From GCA-003244245 sp050699635 (GTDB lineage: Bacteria; Actinomycetota; Actinomycetes; Mycobacteriales; Pseudonocardiaceae), in the NCBI GenBank assembly GCA_050699635.1, contig JBOHFK010000003.1, positions 1 to 64,000 on the forward strand: a DNA stretch of 64,000 nt, written 5' to 3'. A program made the translations under genes and the position numbers. Positions 32,939 to 41,215 of this stretch are shown here, one piece after another. How positions within the stretch are numbered: position 1 is the first letter of the stretch; every line of letters begins with the position of its first letter. The notes beneath the pieces are model-generated. The model was given only the letters and a program-made list of their open reading frames with translations. It was not told the origin of the DNA and searched no databases.

Positions 32939-35187
32939 CACCTCCCCTGTGCGCCGGCAACGGCGACCTGACCAAGGCTGATCCCGGCGTCGTTGGGGGG
33001 GACTCGGCGATGGGTGAGGACCCGGAAACCCGTTTGCTCCAAGCTCGCTACGGTGCGCTCCAGTAGCAGGACGTTCTGGAACACCCCGCCGGACAGGGCG
33101 ACCACCTGCACACCGGTGGTCTCCCGAAGCATCAGGCAGACCCGGACGATCGCATCGGCGATGCCGTGGTGGAACCGGGCGGCGATCACTTCCGGGGCGA
33201 CGCCCGCTTGTAGATCGTCCACCGCGGCCCGCACGAGATCCGCGCCGTGCAGTTGCAGCGCGGGTCCCTCGGTTACCACGGCGGGGTAGGTTCCCTGCTC
33301 GGTGAGGTCGGCCCGTTGTTCAAGCTCGATCGCGGCCTGGCCCTCGTAGTTGATCGAGTCGCGGATCCCGAGAATCGCCGCGACAGCGTCAAACAGCCGT
33401 CCGGCGCTGGAAGTGAGTGGGGCGTTTACCCCTCGGGAGGCCATCCTCAGCACTGCGTCCCAGTGCTGGGCGTTGCGCTGGATCAGCTCTGGGGGCGCGT
33501 CAGAACCCAGGTAGGCGGCGGCCATCCGCCAGGGTTGCCGGATAGCCGCGGCGCCACCCGGCAGCGGCACCGGAACCAGGTGCGCCTTCCGCTGGAATCC
33601 CGTCAGATCGGCCAGCAGGAACTCACCACCCCACAAGGTGCCGTCGCTGCCGTAGCCAGTGCCGTCGAAGGCCACTCCCAGCACCGGCCCAGCTTCTCCG
33701 TTGTCGGCCAGGCAGGACGCGATGTGCGCGTGGTGGTGTTGCACCCCCACGAAGTCCACATCGGCCCGCTCGAGCGCGTATTTGGTCGACAGGTACTCGG
33801 GGTGCAGGTCGTAGGCCACTACCTGCGGCGTCACGTCGAAAAGGCGCCGAAAGTGCTCGATTCCCTCGGTGAAGGAACGCAGGGTCTCGTAGTTCTCCAA
33901 ATCGCCGATGTGGTGGGAGATGAATGCGTGCCGTCCGCGGGCCAGGCAGAACGTGCTCTTGAGTTCGGCGCCGCAACCGAGGATTGGCCGGGGCACCGGT
34001 TGCGCGAGGGTCAGGGGTTCGGGCGCGTAGCCGCGGGACCGCCGCACCGGCAGCTCGGCGCCGCGGAACACCCGCACCACCGAGTCGTCGGTTCGCATGT
34101 GGATCGCCCGGTCGTGAGTCAGGTAGGCATCCGCGATGCCGGTCAACCGCTGGCGCGCGTCGTCGTCTTGGTAGGCGATGGGTTCGTCGGAGATGTTGCC
34201 GCTGGTCAACACGATGGGTCCGGCAACCTCACGCAGCAGCAGGTGATGGAGCGGGGTGTAGGGCAACATCAGACCCAGGCTGCGGTTCCCGGGCGCCACG
34301 GCCGGTGCGACGGGGGCGTCCGCGCGGCGCGGCAGCAGCACCACCGGCCGCCGCCGTCCGGCTAGCACTCCCTCCCCCACCCTGTCGATCACGCACAGCT
34401 TGTGCGCGGTGTCCAGATCGGCCACCATCACCGCGAACGGTTTGTCCTCGCGGTGCTTGCGTGCGCGCAGCAGGGCGGTCGCTGACGCGTCGGAGGCCAG
34501 CGCCGAGACGTGGAAACCGCCCAGTCCCTTCACCGCCAGTACCGCCCCGCCGGTCAGCACCGCCGCGGCCGCGGCCAGCGGCTCACCGGGCATGTCGGTG
34601 CCGCTGGCGTCGATCAGCCGCAGCCGGGGCCCGCAGGCGGGGCAGCACACCGGCTGGGCGTGGAAGCGCCGGTCGGCGGGATCGTGGTACTCACGGGCAC
34701 ACGCCTGGCACATCGCGAACGGGGCCATGGTGGTCAACGGCCGGTCGTAGGGCACGTCGCGCACGATGGTGAATCGCGGACCGCAATTGGTGCAGTTGAT
34801 GAACGGGTAGCCGAAGCGGCGGTCGGTGGGATCGGCCAGCTCGCGAAGGCAGTCGGCGCAGGTCGCGGTGTCCGCCGAAATCAGGGTGTCCCGCCGGCCG
34901 GCGGCGTTGCTGGAGACGATGTGGAAGCCCGGCTCCCCGGTAGGGGTGAGTGAACTGGTGCGCACCTGCTCGATGACGGCCAGCGGCGGAGCCTCCGACG
35001 GCAACGCGGCCAGAAACTCGCTGACCGCCTGCTCGGCTCCTTCGACCTCCATGAAGACCCCGGCAGTGTCATTGCCGACCCGGCCCGACAGCCCGAGACG
35101 GTGCGCCAGGCCGTAGACGTAAGGCCGGAACCCCACTCCCTGGACAACGCCCTCAACCCGCACCTCAACCCGGATACAGTGCTGCAT
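32935..35187 (-). CDS. hypF: Carbamoyltransferase HypF
   Basis: HypF makes the thiocarboxamide on HypE from carbamoyl phosphate and ATP. The 750-residue protein has, in order: an acylphosphatase domain (VEGVVQGVGFRPYVYGLA); two zinc fingers (CADCLREL with CTNCGPRF, CQACAREY with CCPACGPRL); a YrdC domain (LAVKGLGGFHVSALA, PFAVMVADLD); and a Kae1-like carbamoyltransferase domain (VQHHHAHIASCLAD, GVAFDGTGYG, ALSGGVFQN). ATG 35187 (MQHCIRV) has GGAGA. It is divergent from hypAB. Confidence 0.96.
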   Translation of the reverse strand: MQHCIRVEVRVEGVVQGVGFRPYVYGLAHRLGLSGRVGNDTAGVFMEVEGAEQAVSEFLAALPSEAPPLAVIEQVRTSSLTPTGEPGFHIVSSNAAGRRDTLISADTATCADCLRELADPTDRRFGYPFINCTNCGPRFTIVRDVPYDRPLTTMAPFAMCQACAREYHDPADRRFHAQPVCCPACGPRLRLIDASGTDMPGEPLAAAAAVLTGGAVLAVKGLGGFHVSALASDASATALLRARKHREDKPFAVMVADLDTAHKLCVIDRVGEGVLAGRRRPVVLLPRRADAPVAPAVAPGNRSLGLMLPYTPLHHLLLREVAGPIVLTSGNISDEPIAYQDDDARQRLTGIADAYLTHDRAIHMRTDDSVVRVFRGAELPVRRSRGYAPEPLTLAQPVPRPILGCGAELKSTFCLARGRHAFISHHIGDLENYETLRSFTEGIEHFRRLFDVTPQVVAYDLHPEYLSTKYALERADVDFVGVQHHHAHIASCLADNGEAGPVLGVAFDGTGYGSDGTLWGGEFLLADLTGFQRKAHLVPVPLPGGAAAIRQPWRMAAAYLGSDAPPELIQRNAQHWDAVLRMASRGVNAPLTSSAGRLFDAVAAILGIRDSINYEGQAAIELEQRADLTEQGTYPAVVTEGPALQLHGADLVRAAVDDLQAGVAPEVIAARFHHGIADAIVRVCLMLRETTGVQVVALSGGVFQNVLLLERTVASLEQTGFRVLTHRRVPPNDAGISLGQVAVAGAQGRC

Positions 35188-35264
35188 GGGATGATTCTCC
35201 CTCGCCGTGGTTGACAAGATCTCTGCAGGGGACTTGATTGGACTCAAGCCGAGGAGGGCCCTTT

Positions 35265-35597
35265 TTGCACGAAATGTCGATCACCCAGAGCGTGATCCAG
35301 GCCGTGTGCGACCGGATGGGCGACGCGCAGGTGCGACGGATCTGCCTGGAGATCGGCACACTGTCCGGCGTCGCGGTTGATTCGCTGCGGTTCTGCTTCG
35401 ATCTTGTGACCGAGGGCACCACGCTCGAAGGAGCTTCGTTGGAGATCGTCCAACCCACGGGGAAGGCGCTCTGCCGGGACTGCGGCGCGGAGTTCGCACT
35501 GAATGATCTGCTCGTGCTGTGTGCCTGTGGTAGCGCGAACCGGGAACTCCTCGCGGGAGAAGAACTCAAGATTCGGGAAGTTGAGGTAATGGCCTGA
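35265..35597 (+). CDS. hypA: Hydrogenase nickel chaperone HypA
   Basis: HypA hands nickel, with HypB, to the large subunit. The protein is read as MHEMSITQSVIQAVC from a TTG start at 35265. Nickel binding needs the His directly after the initiator Met, so this weak start is preferred over the upstream ATG and over the ATG three codons later. GAGGAGG lies at the right spacing. The zinc site is CRDCGAEFALNDLLVLCACGS, a C-x2-C with C-x-C. 110 residues. Its stop shares a base with the hypB ATG (TGATG). Confidence 0.93.
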   Translation: MHEMSITQSVIQAVCDRMGDAQVRRICLEIGTLSGVAVDSLRFCFDLVTEGTTLEGASLEIVQPTGKALCRDCGAEFALNDLLVLCACGSANRELLAGEELKIREVEVMA

Positions 35598-36412
35598 TGT
35601 GCGCGACGTGCGGCTGCTCCGGTGACACCGTCCTCGGGGACCTCCAGCATGATCACGAGCATGGGCACAGCCATGATCACGATCACGATCACGATCACGA
35701 TCACGATCACGATCACGATCACGATCACGGAGATGGTGATAGCCATAGCCACCAGAAGCCCGAGACCCGCACAGTCACCCTTGAGCAGGCGGTACTGGCC
35801 CGTAACGACAAGCTCGCCGAACGCAATCGCAAGTGGTTGGCGGAGCACAGCATCCTCGCGCTGAATCTGATGAGTTCACCGGGAGCGGGTAAGACCACGC
35901 TCCTCGAGCGCACTATCCGGGAACTGGGCGCTGAGCTGCGAGTATCGGTCATCGAGGGTGATCAGGAGACGGTGCTGGATGCAGACCGGATCCGCGCTAC
36001 GGGTGCCCCGGCGGTACAGATCAACACCGGGTCAGGCTGCCATCTTGACGCGCAAATGCTCGCTGGTGGGCTGGAGACACTGAACCCGCCGGACGGCTCG
36101 GTGGTGCTGATCGAAAACGTCGGCAACCTGGTCTGCCCGGCGTTATTCGACCTCGGGGAACAGGCTCGGATCGTCATCACCTCGGTCACCGAGGGCGCCG
36201 AGAAGCCGCGGAAATACCCGCAGATGTTCCGCGCAGCTGACCTGGTGCTGCTCAACAAGATCGATCTGCTGCCGTATGTCAATTTCGACGTCGCCGACTT
36301 CCTGGACGGAGCCCGCCGGGCGAACCCTGGTGTCCAGGTGCTGCACCTGTCGGCCACCACCGGCGAGGGCATGGCCGACTGGTACGGCTGGCTGCGCGCG
36401 CGCCTGGCCTGA
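35597..36412 (+). CDS. hypB: Hydrogenase nickel GTPase HypB, His-rich
   Basis: HypB is a GTPase that drives nickel insertion. The 271-residue protein has the N-terminal CxxCGC metal motif (MCATCGCSG), then a long His/Asp run (about residues 18-52), then the G domain with LMSSPGAGKTTLLERT (P-loop), EGDQETVLDADRI, NTGSGCHLDAQML, VLIENVGNLVCP and LLNKIDLLPY. The His run probably stores nickel. It is coded by nine perfect GATCAC units, so its length may vary among strains. Confidence 0.96.
   Translation: MCATCGCSGDTVLGDLQHDHEHGHSHDHDHDHDHDHDHDHDHDHGDGDSHSHQKPETRTVTLEQAVLARNDKLAERNRKWLAEHSILALNLMSSPGAGKTTLLERTIRELGAELRVSVIEGDQETVLDADRIRATGAPAVQINTGSGCHLDAQMLAGGLETLNPPDGSVVLIENVGNLVCPALFDLGEQARIVITSVTEGAEKPRKYPQMFRAADLVLLNKIDLLPYVNFDVADFLDGARRANPGVQVLHLSATTGEGMADWYGWLRARLA
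35675..35728 (+). repeat. (GATCAC)9 microsatellite in hypB
   Basis: Nine exact 6-base units code for alternating Asp/His in the metal-storage arm of HypB. Length changes stay in frame. Confidence 0.9.
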
Positions 36413-36438
36413 GTCGCGCTACCGCACCTTGAATCTAC

Positions 36439-36627
36439 TCAGGCTGGCTGCTTGGGCATCAGCACCCACAGCGCCAGGTAAACCACGAACTGCGGGCCGG
36501 GTAGCAGGCAGGAGACCACGAACAGCAGGCGGACCACATTGGCGTCCCAGCCGTACCGCTCCGCGATCCCAGCGCATACCCCGGCGATGACTTTGCCGTG
36601 TCGTGGGCGAGTCAGTGACGTGCTCAT
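36439..36627 (-). CDS. PspC-domain protein
   Basis: This 62-residue protein has the PspC core: PRHGKVIAGVCAGIAERYGW, then a hydrophobic helix pair (VVRLLFVVSCLLPGPQFVVY). PspC-type proteins are small membrane sensors or partners in envelope stress. ATG 36627 has a GGAGGAGG site. It is convergent with hypB, 26 bases apart. Confidence 0.9.
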   Translation of the reverse strand: MSTSLTRPRHGKVIAGVCAGIAERYGWDANVVRLLFVVSCLLPGPQFVVYLALWVLMPKQPA

Positions 36628-36773
36628 CGAGTCCTCCTCCTGGCGACCACTTCCCACTCTCCCCCTGCGGGCACATCCAGCGCATCAGTATGGGACCCGG
36701 ATCTGACTCGGGGTCACCCCGAGAACGGTCTCGGGGCGCGGCAGGGTTTCGCACGGTAATGGAGGTTTTTGCG

Positions 36774-37715
36774 ATGGACTACGACGTAGTGGTGGTCGGC
36801 GGTGGAGCGGCCGGACTGACCGCCGCGGTGTACTTGGCCCGGTCTCGCCGCCGGGTGGTGGTGGTCGATGCCGGTGACCCACGCAACGCCCCGTCCGCGC
36901 ACCTGCACGGCTTTCTCTCTCGGGACGGAACTCCCCCGGCGGAGCTGCTCGCGGCGGGCCGGGAGGAGGTAGCCGGGTACGGTGGCGAGGTGATCACGGA
37001 TCGGGTACTGGGCGTCGAGCACGTCGGCGAGCACGGTGTCGTCGTGCGCCTGGCCAGCGGACCGGACCTGACCACGCGCGGTGTGCTGGTGGCCACCGGA
37101 CTGCGTGACGAATTGCCCGAGATCCCGGGCCTGCGGGAGCGGTGGGGCAACGACGTGCTGCATTGCCCGTACTGCCATGGATATGAGGTTCGCGACGAAC
37201 CGATCGGCGTGCTGGGCGGCGACAACCGACCGTTCACTCTGCACCAGGCATCTTTGGTGCGGCAGTGGTCCCCTGACGTAGTGTTTTTTCCGCACCGGAT
37301 CGCCCTGACTGCGGAAGAACGTGAGCGGCTGACCGCCCGCGGTATCCGAATCATCGACGGAGAGGTGGCACGGCTGGTAGCGAAGGATGCCGAGTTGCTC
37401 AGCGTCGAACTAGCGGCCGGCCAAGTGGTACCGAGGGCAGCAGTCTTCATCGGCCCCCGCTTCGTGCCACACGATGAGCTGCTCACCGGCCTGGGTTGCC
37501 AAGTCGACGACAGCGGTTGGGTGGCCACCGACGCCACGGGCCGCACCAGCGTGCCCAGGGTATGGGCGGCTGGCAACGTCGTGGACTCGCCGGCCCAGGC
37601 AATCACCGCTGCCGGTGCCGGATCGGTCGCCGCCATCGCGATCAACCATTACCTGCTGGCAGAGGACATTGAACAAGCTGTCGGTGTCCAGCGCGCAGCC
37701 GCAAAGACGGACTAG
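36774..37715 (+). CDS. Thioredoxin-reductase-like FAD/NAD(P) oxidoreductase
   Basis: This 313-residue two-dinucleotide-fold flavoprotein has the FAD motif DVVVVGGGAAGLTAAVYLAR, the redox pair in LHCPYCHGYEV (C-P-Y-C), and a C-terminal FAD segment VPRVWAAGNVVDSPAQAITA. The NAD(P) region (GVLGGDNRPFTLHQASLV) lacks the full GxGxxA. The subgroup may therefore be ferredoxin- or DiT-disulfide-reductase-like rather than true TrxB. ATG 36774 has GGAGG nine bases upstream. A decayed copy of its 3' end lies at 39941. Confidence 0.87.
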   Translation: MDYDVVVVGGGAAGLTAAVYLARSRRRVVVVDAGDPRNAPSAHLHGFLSRDGTPPAELLAAGREEVAGYGGEVITDRVLGVEHVGEHGVVVRLASGPDLTTRGVLVATGLRDELPEIPGLRERWGNDVLHCPYCHGYEVRDEPIGVLGGDNRPFTLHQASLVRQWSPDVVFFPHRIALTAEERERLTARGIRIIDGEVARLVAKDAELLSVELAAGQVVPRAAVFIGPRFVPHDELLTGLGCQVDDSGWVATDATGRTSVPRVWAAGNVVDSPAQAITAAGAGSVAAIAINHYLLAEDIEQAVGVQRAAAKTD

Positions 37716-37758
37716 GGCCGATCGCGGCCTTCTGATGCTGGCCACTGGGGAGTAGCTG

Positions 37759-38220
37759 GTGAGTTCGACCGAGATGACCCCGTCGGCGCTGCTGGAAATG
37801 GCGCTGGCCGAGGCCAAGGCTGGGCTAGGCGAAGGTGGCATCCCGATCGGGGCGGCGCTGTTCGACAGCGCCTGCGTGCTGCTGGGGCGCGGCCACAATC
37901 GCAGGGTGCAAGACGACGACCCGTCCATGCACGCCGAGACGGCCGCGTTCCGGGCGGCCGGGCGGCAGCGCGACTACCGTGACACGATCATGGTGACCAC
38001 ACTGTCACCGTGCTGGTATTGCAGCGGCCTGGTCCGCCAGTTCGGTATCGGCACAATCGTGGTGGGCGAGGCGCGCACCTTCGTCGGCGGCCACCACTGG
38101 CTGAGCGAGCACGGGGTGCGGGTCATCGTGCTGGATGACCAGCGTTGCGTGCGGCTAATGCGGGATTTCATCGCGGCCCACCCCCAGCTGTGGAATGAGG
38201 ACATCGGCAGCCCCGGGTGA
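37759..38220 (+). CDS. Nucleoside/cytosine deaminase family protein
   Basis: This 153-residue zinc deaminase has SMHAETAAFRAAG (His zinc ligand, catalytic Glu) and LSPCWYCSGLV (two Cys ligands), preceded by GEGGIPIGAALFD. The length, order and C-terminal LWNEDIG resemble fungal-type cytosine deaminases, which convert cytosine to uracil. A GTG start is used at 37759. It stands 43 bases after the reductase gene. Confidence 0.87.
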   Translation: MSSTEMTPSALLEMALAEAKAGLGEGGIPIGAALFDSACVLLGRGHNRRVQDDDPSMHAETAAFRAAGRQRDYRDTIMVTTLSPCWYCSGLVRQFGIGTIVVGEARTFVGGHHWLSEHGVRVIVLDDQRCVRLMRDFIAAHPQLWNEDIGSPG

Positions 38221-38273
38221 CCGACGGAAAAGGGTTTCCCGATCGGTGGATTGGTCGTGCATAGTCGGTTGCT

Positions 38274-39149
38274 GTGGGCAGCACGCAGGAGCAGGGGGAC
38301 GTCAACGCCGGTGTCGGCCTGACGGCGCTGACCGTGGCTGCGGCGCGCGCGCTGGAGACCGACCGGGCGGACAGGCTCATTGATGATCCGTACGCTGAAG
38401 CGTTCGTCCGCGCCGCCGCGCCGCCGGTGCCCATGCCGATCCGCCAGCACGAGGACGTCACCGGGTTCTGGGCGATGGCGGGGCCGTTGTGGGGCGTGCG
38501 GTCGCGGTTTTTCGATGACTATTTCGCTGATGCGGTGGGTGGTGGCGCGCGGCAGGTGGTGGTGCTCGCGGCGGGGCTCGACGCGCGCGCCTACCGGCTC
38601 GAGTGGGGGGCAGACACCGACTTCTACGAAATCGACCAGCCCGAGGTGCTCGAGTTCAAGCAGCAGGTGCTCACTGAGCAGGACGCCACACCGTGCTGTC
38701 ACCGGCACTCCGTGTCCGCTGATCTGCGCCAGGACTGGGCCGGCGCGCTGCGAGCCGGTGGTTTCGACCCGGCCAGGCCCACGGCGTGGCTGGCCGAGGG
38801 CCTGCTGCTGTATCTGCCGGCCGAGGCCGAGACGACGCTGTTCGAGCGGGTGCACGAGCTGTCCGCACCGGGCAGCCGGATCGCCTTCGATCGGCTCCCG
38901 CCCGAGACCAGGTCGGCCATCACCGGTGATGCCGCGCGCAATGACGCCCGGCGGGCCGCCGGGATCGCCATGCCTGAGCTGTGGTCGGGTGAGCAGCGGC
39001 GCGACTGCGCCACCTGGCTGCGTTCGATGGGCTGGACAATCACTATCGAGACGCGCGGCCACGCCGCCGAAAAATATGGACGCACGGTCGACGGCTTAAG
39101 CGGCCTGACACAGCTCGGCGAGTTGGTGACCGCCCGCCTGCCGCAGTGA
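38274..39149 (+). CDS. Class I SAM-dependent methyltransferase (LCMT/TIGR00027 type)
   Basis: The 291-residue protein has the family opening GVGLTALTVAAARALETDRA, DDPYAEAFV, the SAM loop VVVLAAGLDARAYRLEW, the acidic YEIDQPEVLEFK and the later WLAEGLLLYLPAEAE. These actinobacterial enzymes resemble leucine carboxyl methyltransferases and often act on polyketide- or lipid-type acids. The target is unknown. GTG 38274 start. A paralogue of the same family is at 53958. Confidence 0.88.
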   Translation: MGSTQEQGDVNAGVGLTALTVAAARALETDRADRLIDDPYAEAFVRAAAPPVPMPIRQHEDVTGFWAMAGPLWGVRSRFFDDYFADAVGGGARQVVVLAAGLDARAYRLEWGADTDFYEIDQPEVLEFKQQVLTEQDATPCCHRHSVSADLRQDWAGALRAGGFDPARPTAWLAEGLLLYLPAEAETTLFERVHELSAPGSRIAFDRLPPETRSAITGDAARNDARRAAGIAMPELWSGEQRRDCATWLRSMGWTITIETRGHAAEKYGRTVDGLSGLTQLGELVTARLPQ

Positions 39150-39152
39150 GCT

Positions 39153-39896
39153 TTAGTGTCGCGTGGTGCCGAGCGTAGCGTTAACAACCTCGAGGAGCGC
39201 CTCGACTACCAGGCCCGGTGCCGTGATCATCGCATCATGGCCGGTGGGAAGTGCGTGAAAGCTCCAGTCCGGCCGAGCGCGGGCCTGCTCATGACATGGC
39301 GCGACGGTGGGATAGGGCGGGTCGGTGCACGCAAGGTAGGCGCACGGCAGTCCGTTGCCGAGCGGGTTCGCCAGGAGCACCGGATCCGTGTACGTCCGGA
39401 TCGGGTGCGGCGTTAGCCGGCGCTTTAACCACGCCACGTCAGCGGGCTCGGTGACCCCGAACGCCGCTGGCGGTAACGGCGGCAGCGACAGACCATCGCT
39501 GAACTCTTGCGCGATACGCATCCGCTCGGCGACCACTTCCGGCGGCATCTGGCCGAAGACGCTGTGTCCTGAGGCCGGGAGCCATCCGTCCAACAGGACC
39601 AGTTGCCGCAGGAGTTCAGGCACACGGTCGGCCACGCTGAGCACCGGAACGGCCCCGAAGCTGTGCCCGACTAGCACCACGCCAGACAACTCCTCCATGT
39701 TCAGCACTCCGAGTACATCGGCGACGAACGTCTCAAGACTCACCTGCTCATCGAGCAGGTGAGCGCGCTCGCCGAGTCCGGTGTTCGTCGGAGCGAACAC
39801 GCGATGCCCGACCTCCCGCAGCGGCTCAGCGACTCGCCGCCAGCACCAGCCGCCATGGAAGAGCCCATGAACCAGTACGAATGTGCTGTCCGCCAC
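39153..39896 (-). CDS. Alpha/beta hydrolase, methylesterase-like
   Basis: This 247-residue hydrolase has oxyanion loop VLVHGLFHGGWCW, nucleophile elbow VGHSFGAVPV, and a C-terminal His in LPTGHDAMI. It resembles the plant methylesterase/hydroxynitrile-lyase branch (EstC-like). GTG 39896 gives the family's usual N-terminus (DSTFVLVHG); an upstream GTG at 39929 would overlap decayed sequence. Convergent with the methyltransferase 3 bases away. Confidence 0.85.
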   Translation of the reverse strand: MADSTFVLVHGLFHGGWCWRRVAEPLREVGHRVFAPTNTGLGERAHLLDEQVSLETFVADVLGVLNMEELSGVVLVGHSFGAVPVLSVADRVPELLRQLVLLDGWLPASGHSVFGQMPPEVVAERMRIAQEFSDGLSLPPLPPAAFGVTEPADVAWLKRRLTPHPIRTYTDPVLLANPLGNGLPCAYLACTDPPYPTVAPCHEQARARPDWSFHALPTGHDAMITAPGLVVEALLEVVNATLGTTRH

Positions 39897-39940
39897 AGTG
39901 CACCTTATGACGGGCGGGTGCCTGTTCACAGCGATTCCGC

Positions 39941-40010
39941 GACGCCGCCATCGCGATCAACCATCACCTCTTGACAAAGGACATCGGGCACGCCGGCACG
40001 GCCTACCGCT
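39941..40010 (+). pseudogene. Remnant of a thioredoxin-reductase C-terminus
   Basis: The frame DAAIAINHHLLTKDIGHAG matches the C-terminus of the reductase at 36774 (VAAIAINHYLLAEDIEQAVG), and the DNA is about 80% identical over 42 bases. Nothing of the rest of the gene is left. It overlaps the 5' side of the hydrolase on the other strand. Confidence 0.7.
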
Positions 40011-40047
40011 TGACGGGCTACTGGCCCGATCGCGCACGCCTGCTCCG

Positions 40048-40263
40048 AGCGGCCGGCTCGCGGACACTGTCGGACGCCGCCGCATCTTGCGGGTCGGCCT
40101 GCTGCTGTTCGGCCCGGCGTCGCTGATGGCAGGCCTGTCTATAGGGGTGGTGGTACTCATCATCGCTCGTGGCCTGCAGGGTCTCGGCGCGGCGTTCATC
40201 GCCCCCTCCGCGCTGAGTCTGGTGACCAGCAACTTCGCCGAGGGCCCCGAGCGCAACGGTGAG
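40048..40263 (+). pseudogene. Fragment of an MFS drug exporter (DHA2-type)
   Basis: About 72 codons encode GRLADTVGRRRILRVGLLLF, then SLMAGLSIGVVVLIIARGLQ and GAAFIAPSALSLVTSNFAEG. These are the helix 2-4 region and motif A of EmrB/QacA transporters. There is no upstream start or downstream continuation, since the next gene overlaps immediately. With the reductase remnant this marks a decayed segment. Confidence 0.75.
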
Positions 40264-40270
40264 CAGGTGA

Positions 40271-40822
40271 TTACGCCGCGGGCTGTTGCCGGGGACCGCG
40301 GAGTGTCAACAGATCCGCGAGGGCCGTTAACGCGTTCTCCCGGTCCTCGAGCAAGCACCGGGCGCGCACCATGTGGTCTACGGCAGCGAGGGTCCGGTGG
40401 TCCTGCTCTACTACCGCCTCGGTGAGCAGGTTGGTGTGCAACCACTGCGCTACCTGGCCCCACGAATACAGCGACCATCCGTCGGCGGTCGTGACAGGTG
40501 GGGGAAATCCACCCGGGCCACGTTTTCCCGACGCCAGCAGCCGGGCGCTTTCATAGGTGCGCCCGGCGCGAGCGGCGATGTCCTTGAGTGAGACGAGATC
40601 ATTGCTGGCCACGGCGCACACGGCCAGGCCGGTGGACTCGATATCACGGATGGCGGAGGTCAGCGCCTCGAGGAGGGTGTCGGCGGCCCGGTCGAAGTGC
40701 AGCCACCCGCTACCGGCCACCGTCTCCGGGGTGGAGTCGTCGCAGCCCGCCTCGAACAGCGCGTCCAGCTCCTCGGCGCTGGGAGCGTGGTCGAGGATCA
40801 GGGTGAACTCGTAGCTGCTCAT
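40271..40822 (-). CDS. HTH-containing partner of a HicA-like protein
   Basis: The 183-residue protein has an N-terminal domain (SSYEFTLILDHAPSAEELDA, FDRAADTLLEALTSAIRDIE). A helix-turn-helix follows (DLVSLKDIAARAGRTYESAR) with LYSWGQVAQWL, which resembles MerR/AlpA-type excisionase DNA binding. ATG 40822 has GGAGG and overlaps the upstream HicA-like gene by 4 bases. I take it as the antitoxin-like DNA-binding partner of a two-gene module seen in actinobacteria; this is from memory. Confidence 0.68.
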   Translation of the reverse strand: MSSYEFTLILDHAPSAEELDALFEAGCDDSTPETVAGSGWLHFDRAADTLLEALTSAIRDIESTGLAVCAVASNDLVSLKDIAARAGRTYESARLLASGKRGPGGFPPPVTTADGWSLYSWGQVAQWLHTNLLTEAVVEQDHRTLAAVDHMVRARCLLEDRENALTALADLLTLRGPRQQPAA

Positions 40823-41067
40823 TGGTCCTCCTCGTGCCGGTGGCGGCCTGCGAAGCGGTGCACCCGCATCGCGACATGCTCGGGAACGCTGGGCGTGAAC
40901 CACAGCGACAGGTCGTCGCCGCAGACTTCGCAGACCAGCACTCCCCAACGGTGGCCCTTGTGGATCTGGTCGACCCGCAGGCCCGGACGGGCGACCGCAG
41001 TCAGTGCGTCGGCGATCGGCTTCTTCGAATGCCGGCCGCTACTGACCGCGTTGTGAGTGTACAACAA
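40819..41067 (-). CDS. HicA-like small protein with CxxC, possible toxin
   Basis: This 82-residue protein has HSKKPIADALTAVARPGLRV, GHRWGVLVCEVCGDDLSLWF and TPSVPEHVAMRVHRFAGRHRH. The GHRWG-TP-x2-P-x2-H pattern recalls HicA mRNA interferases (double-stranded-RNA-binding fold with a catalytic His), here with an added CxxC. The start is uncertain: two consecutive TTG codons (41067, 41064) are the only options. Coupled to the HTH gene (ATGA). Confidence 0.62.
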   Translation of the reverse strand: MLYTHNAVSSGRHSKKPIADALTAVARPGLRVDQIHKGHRWGVLVCEVCGDDLSLWFTPSVPEHVAMRVHRFAGRHRHEEDQ

Positions 41068-41215
41068 GCAGTCGAGCGTGGGGCTGTCAAACGAGCCCCC
41101 CGGTCCGCTTGGCCCCAGACATCCTGCCTCGTGAGAAGCCCCAGGCCTGTCCCTCCGCTGGGTTCGGCGTCCATGTCGGCTCTGACGTGGACGTCGAACA
41201 TGCGGAGCAACACTG

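Noticed and set aside
33247..34365. 372-codon plus-strand frame opposite hypF
   Set aside because: Shadow of hypF, whose domains are unmistakable.
37717..37732. GGCCGATCGCGGCC hairpin after the reductase gene as terminator
   Set aside because: Five-base stem and only two T bases after it; too weak to call.
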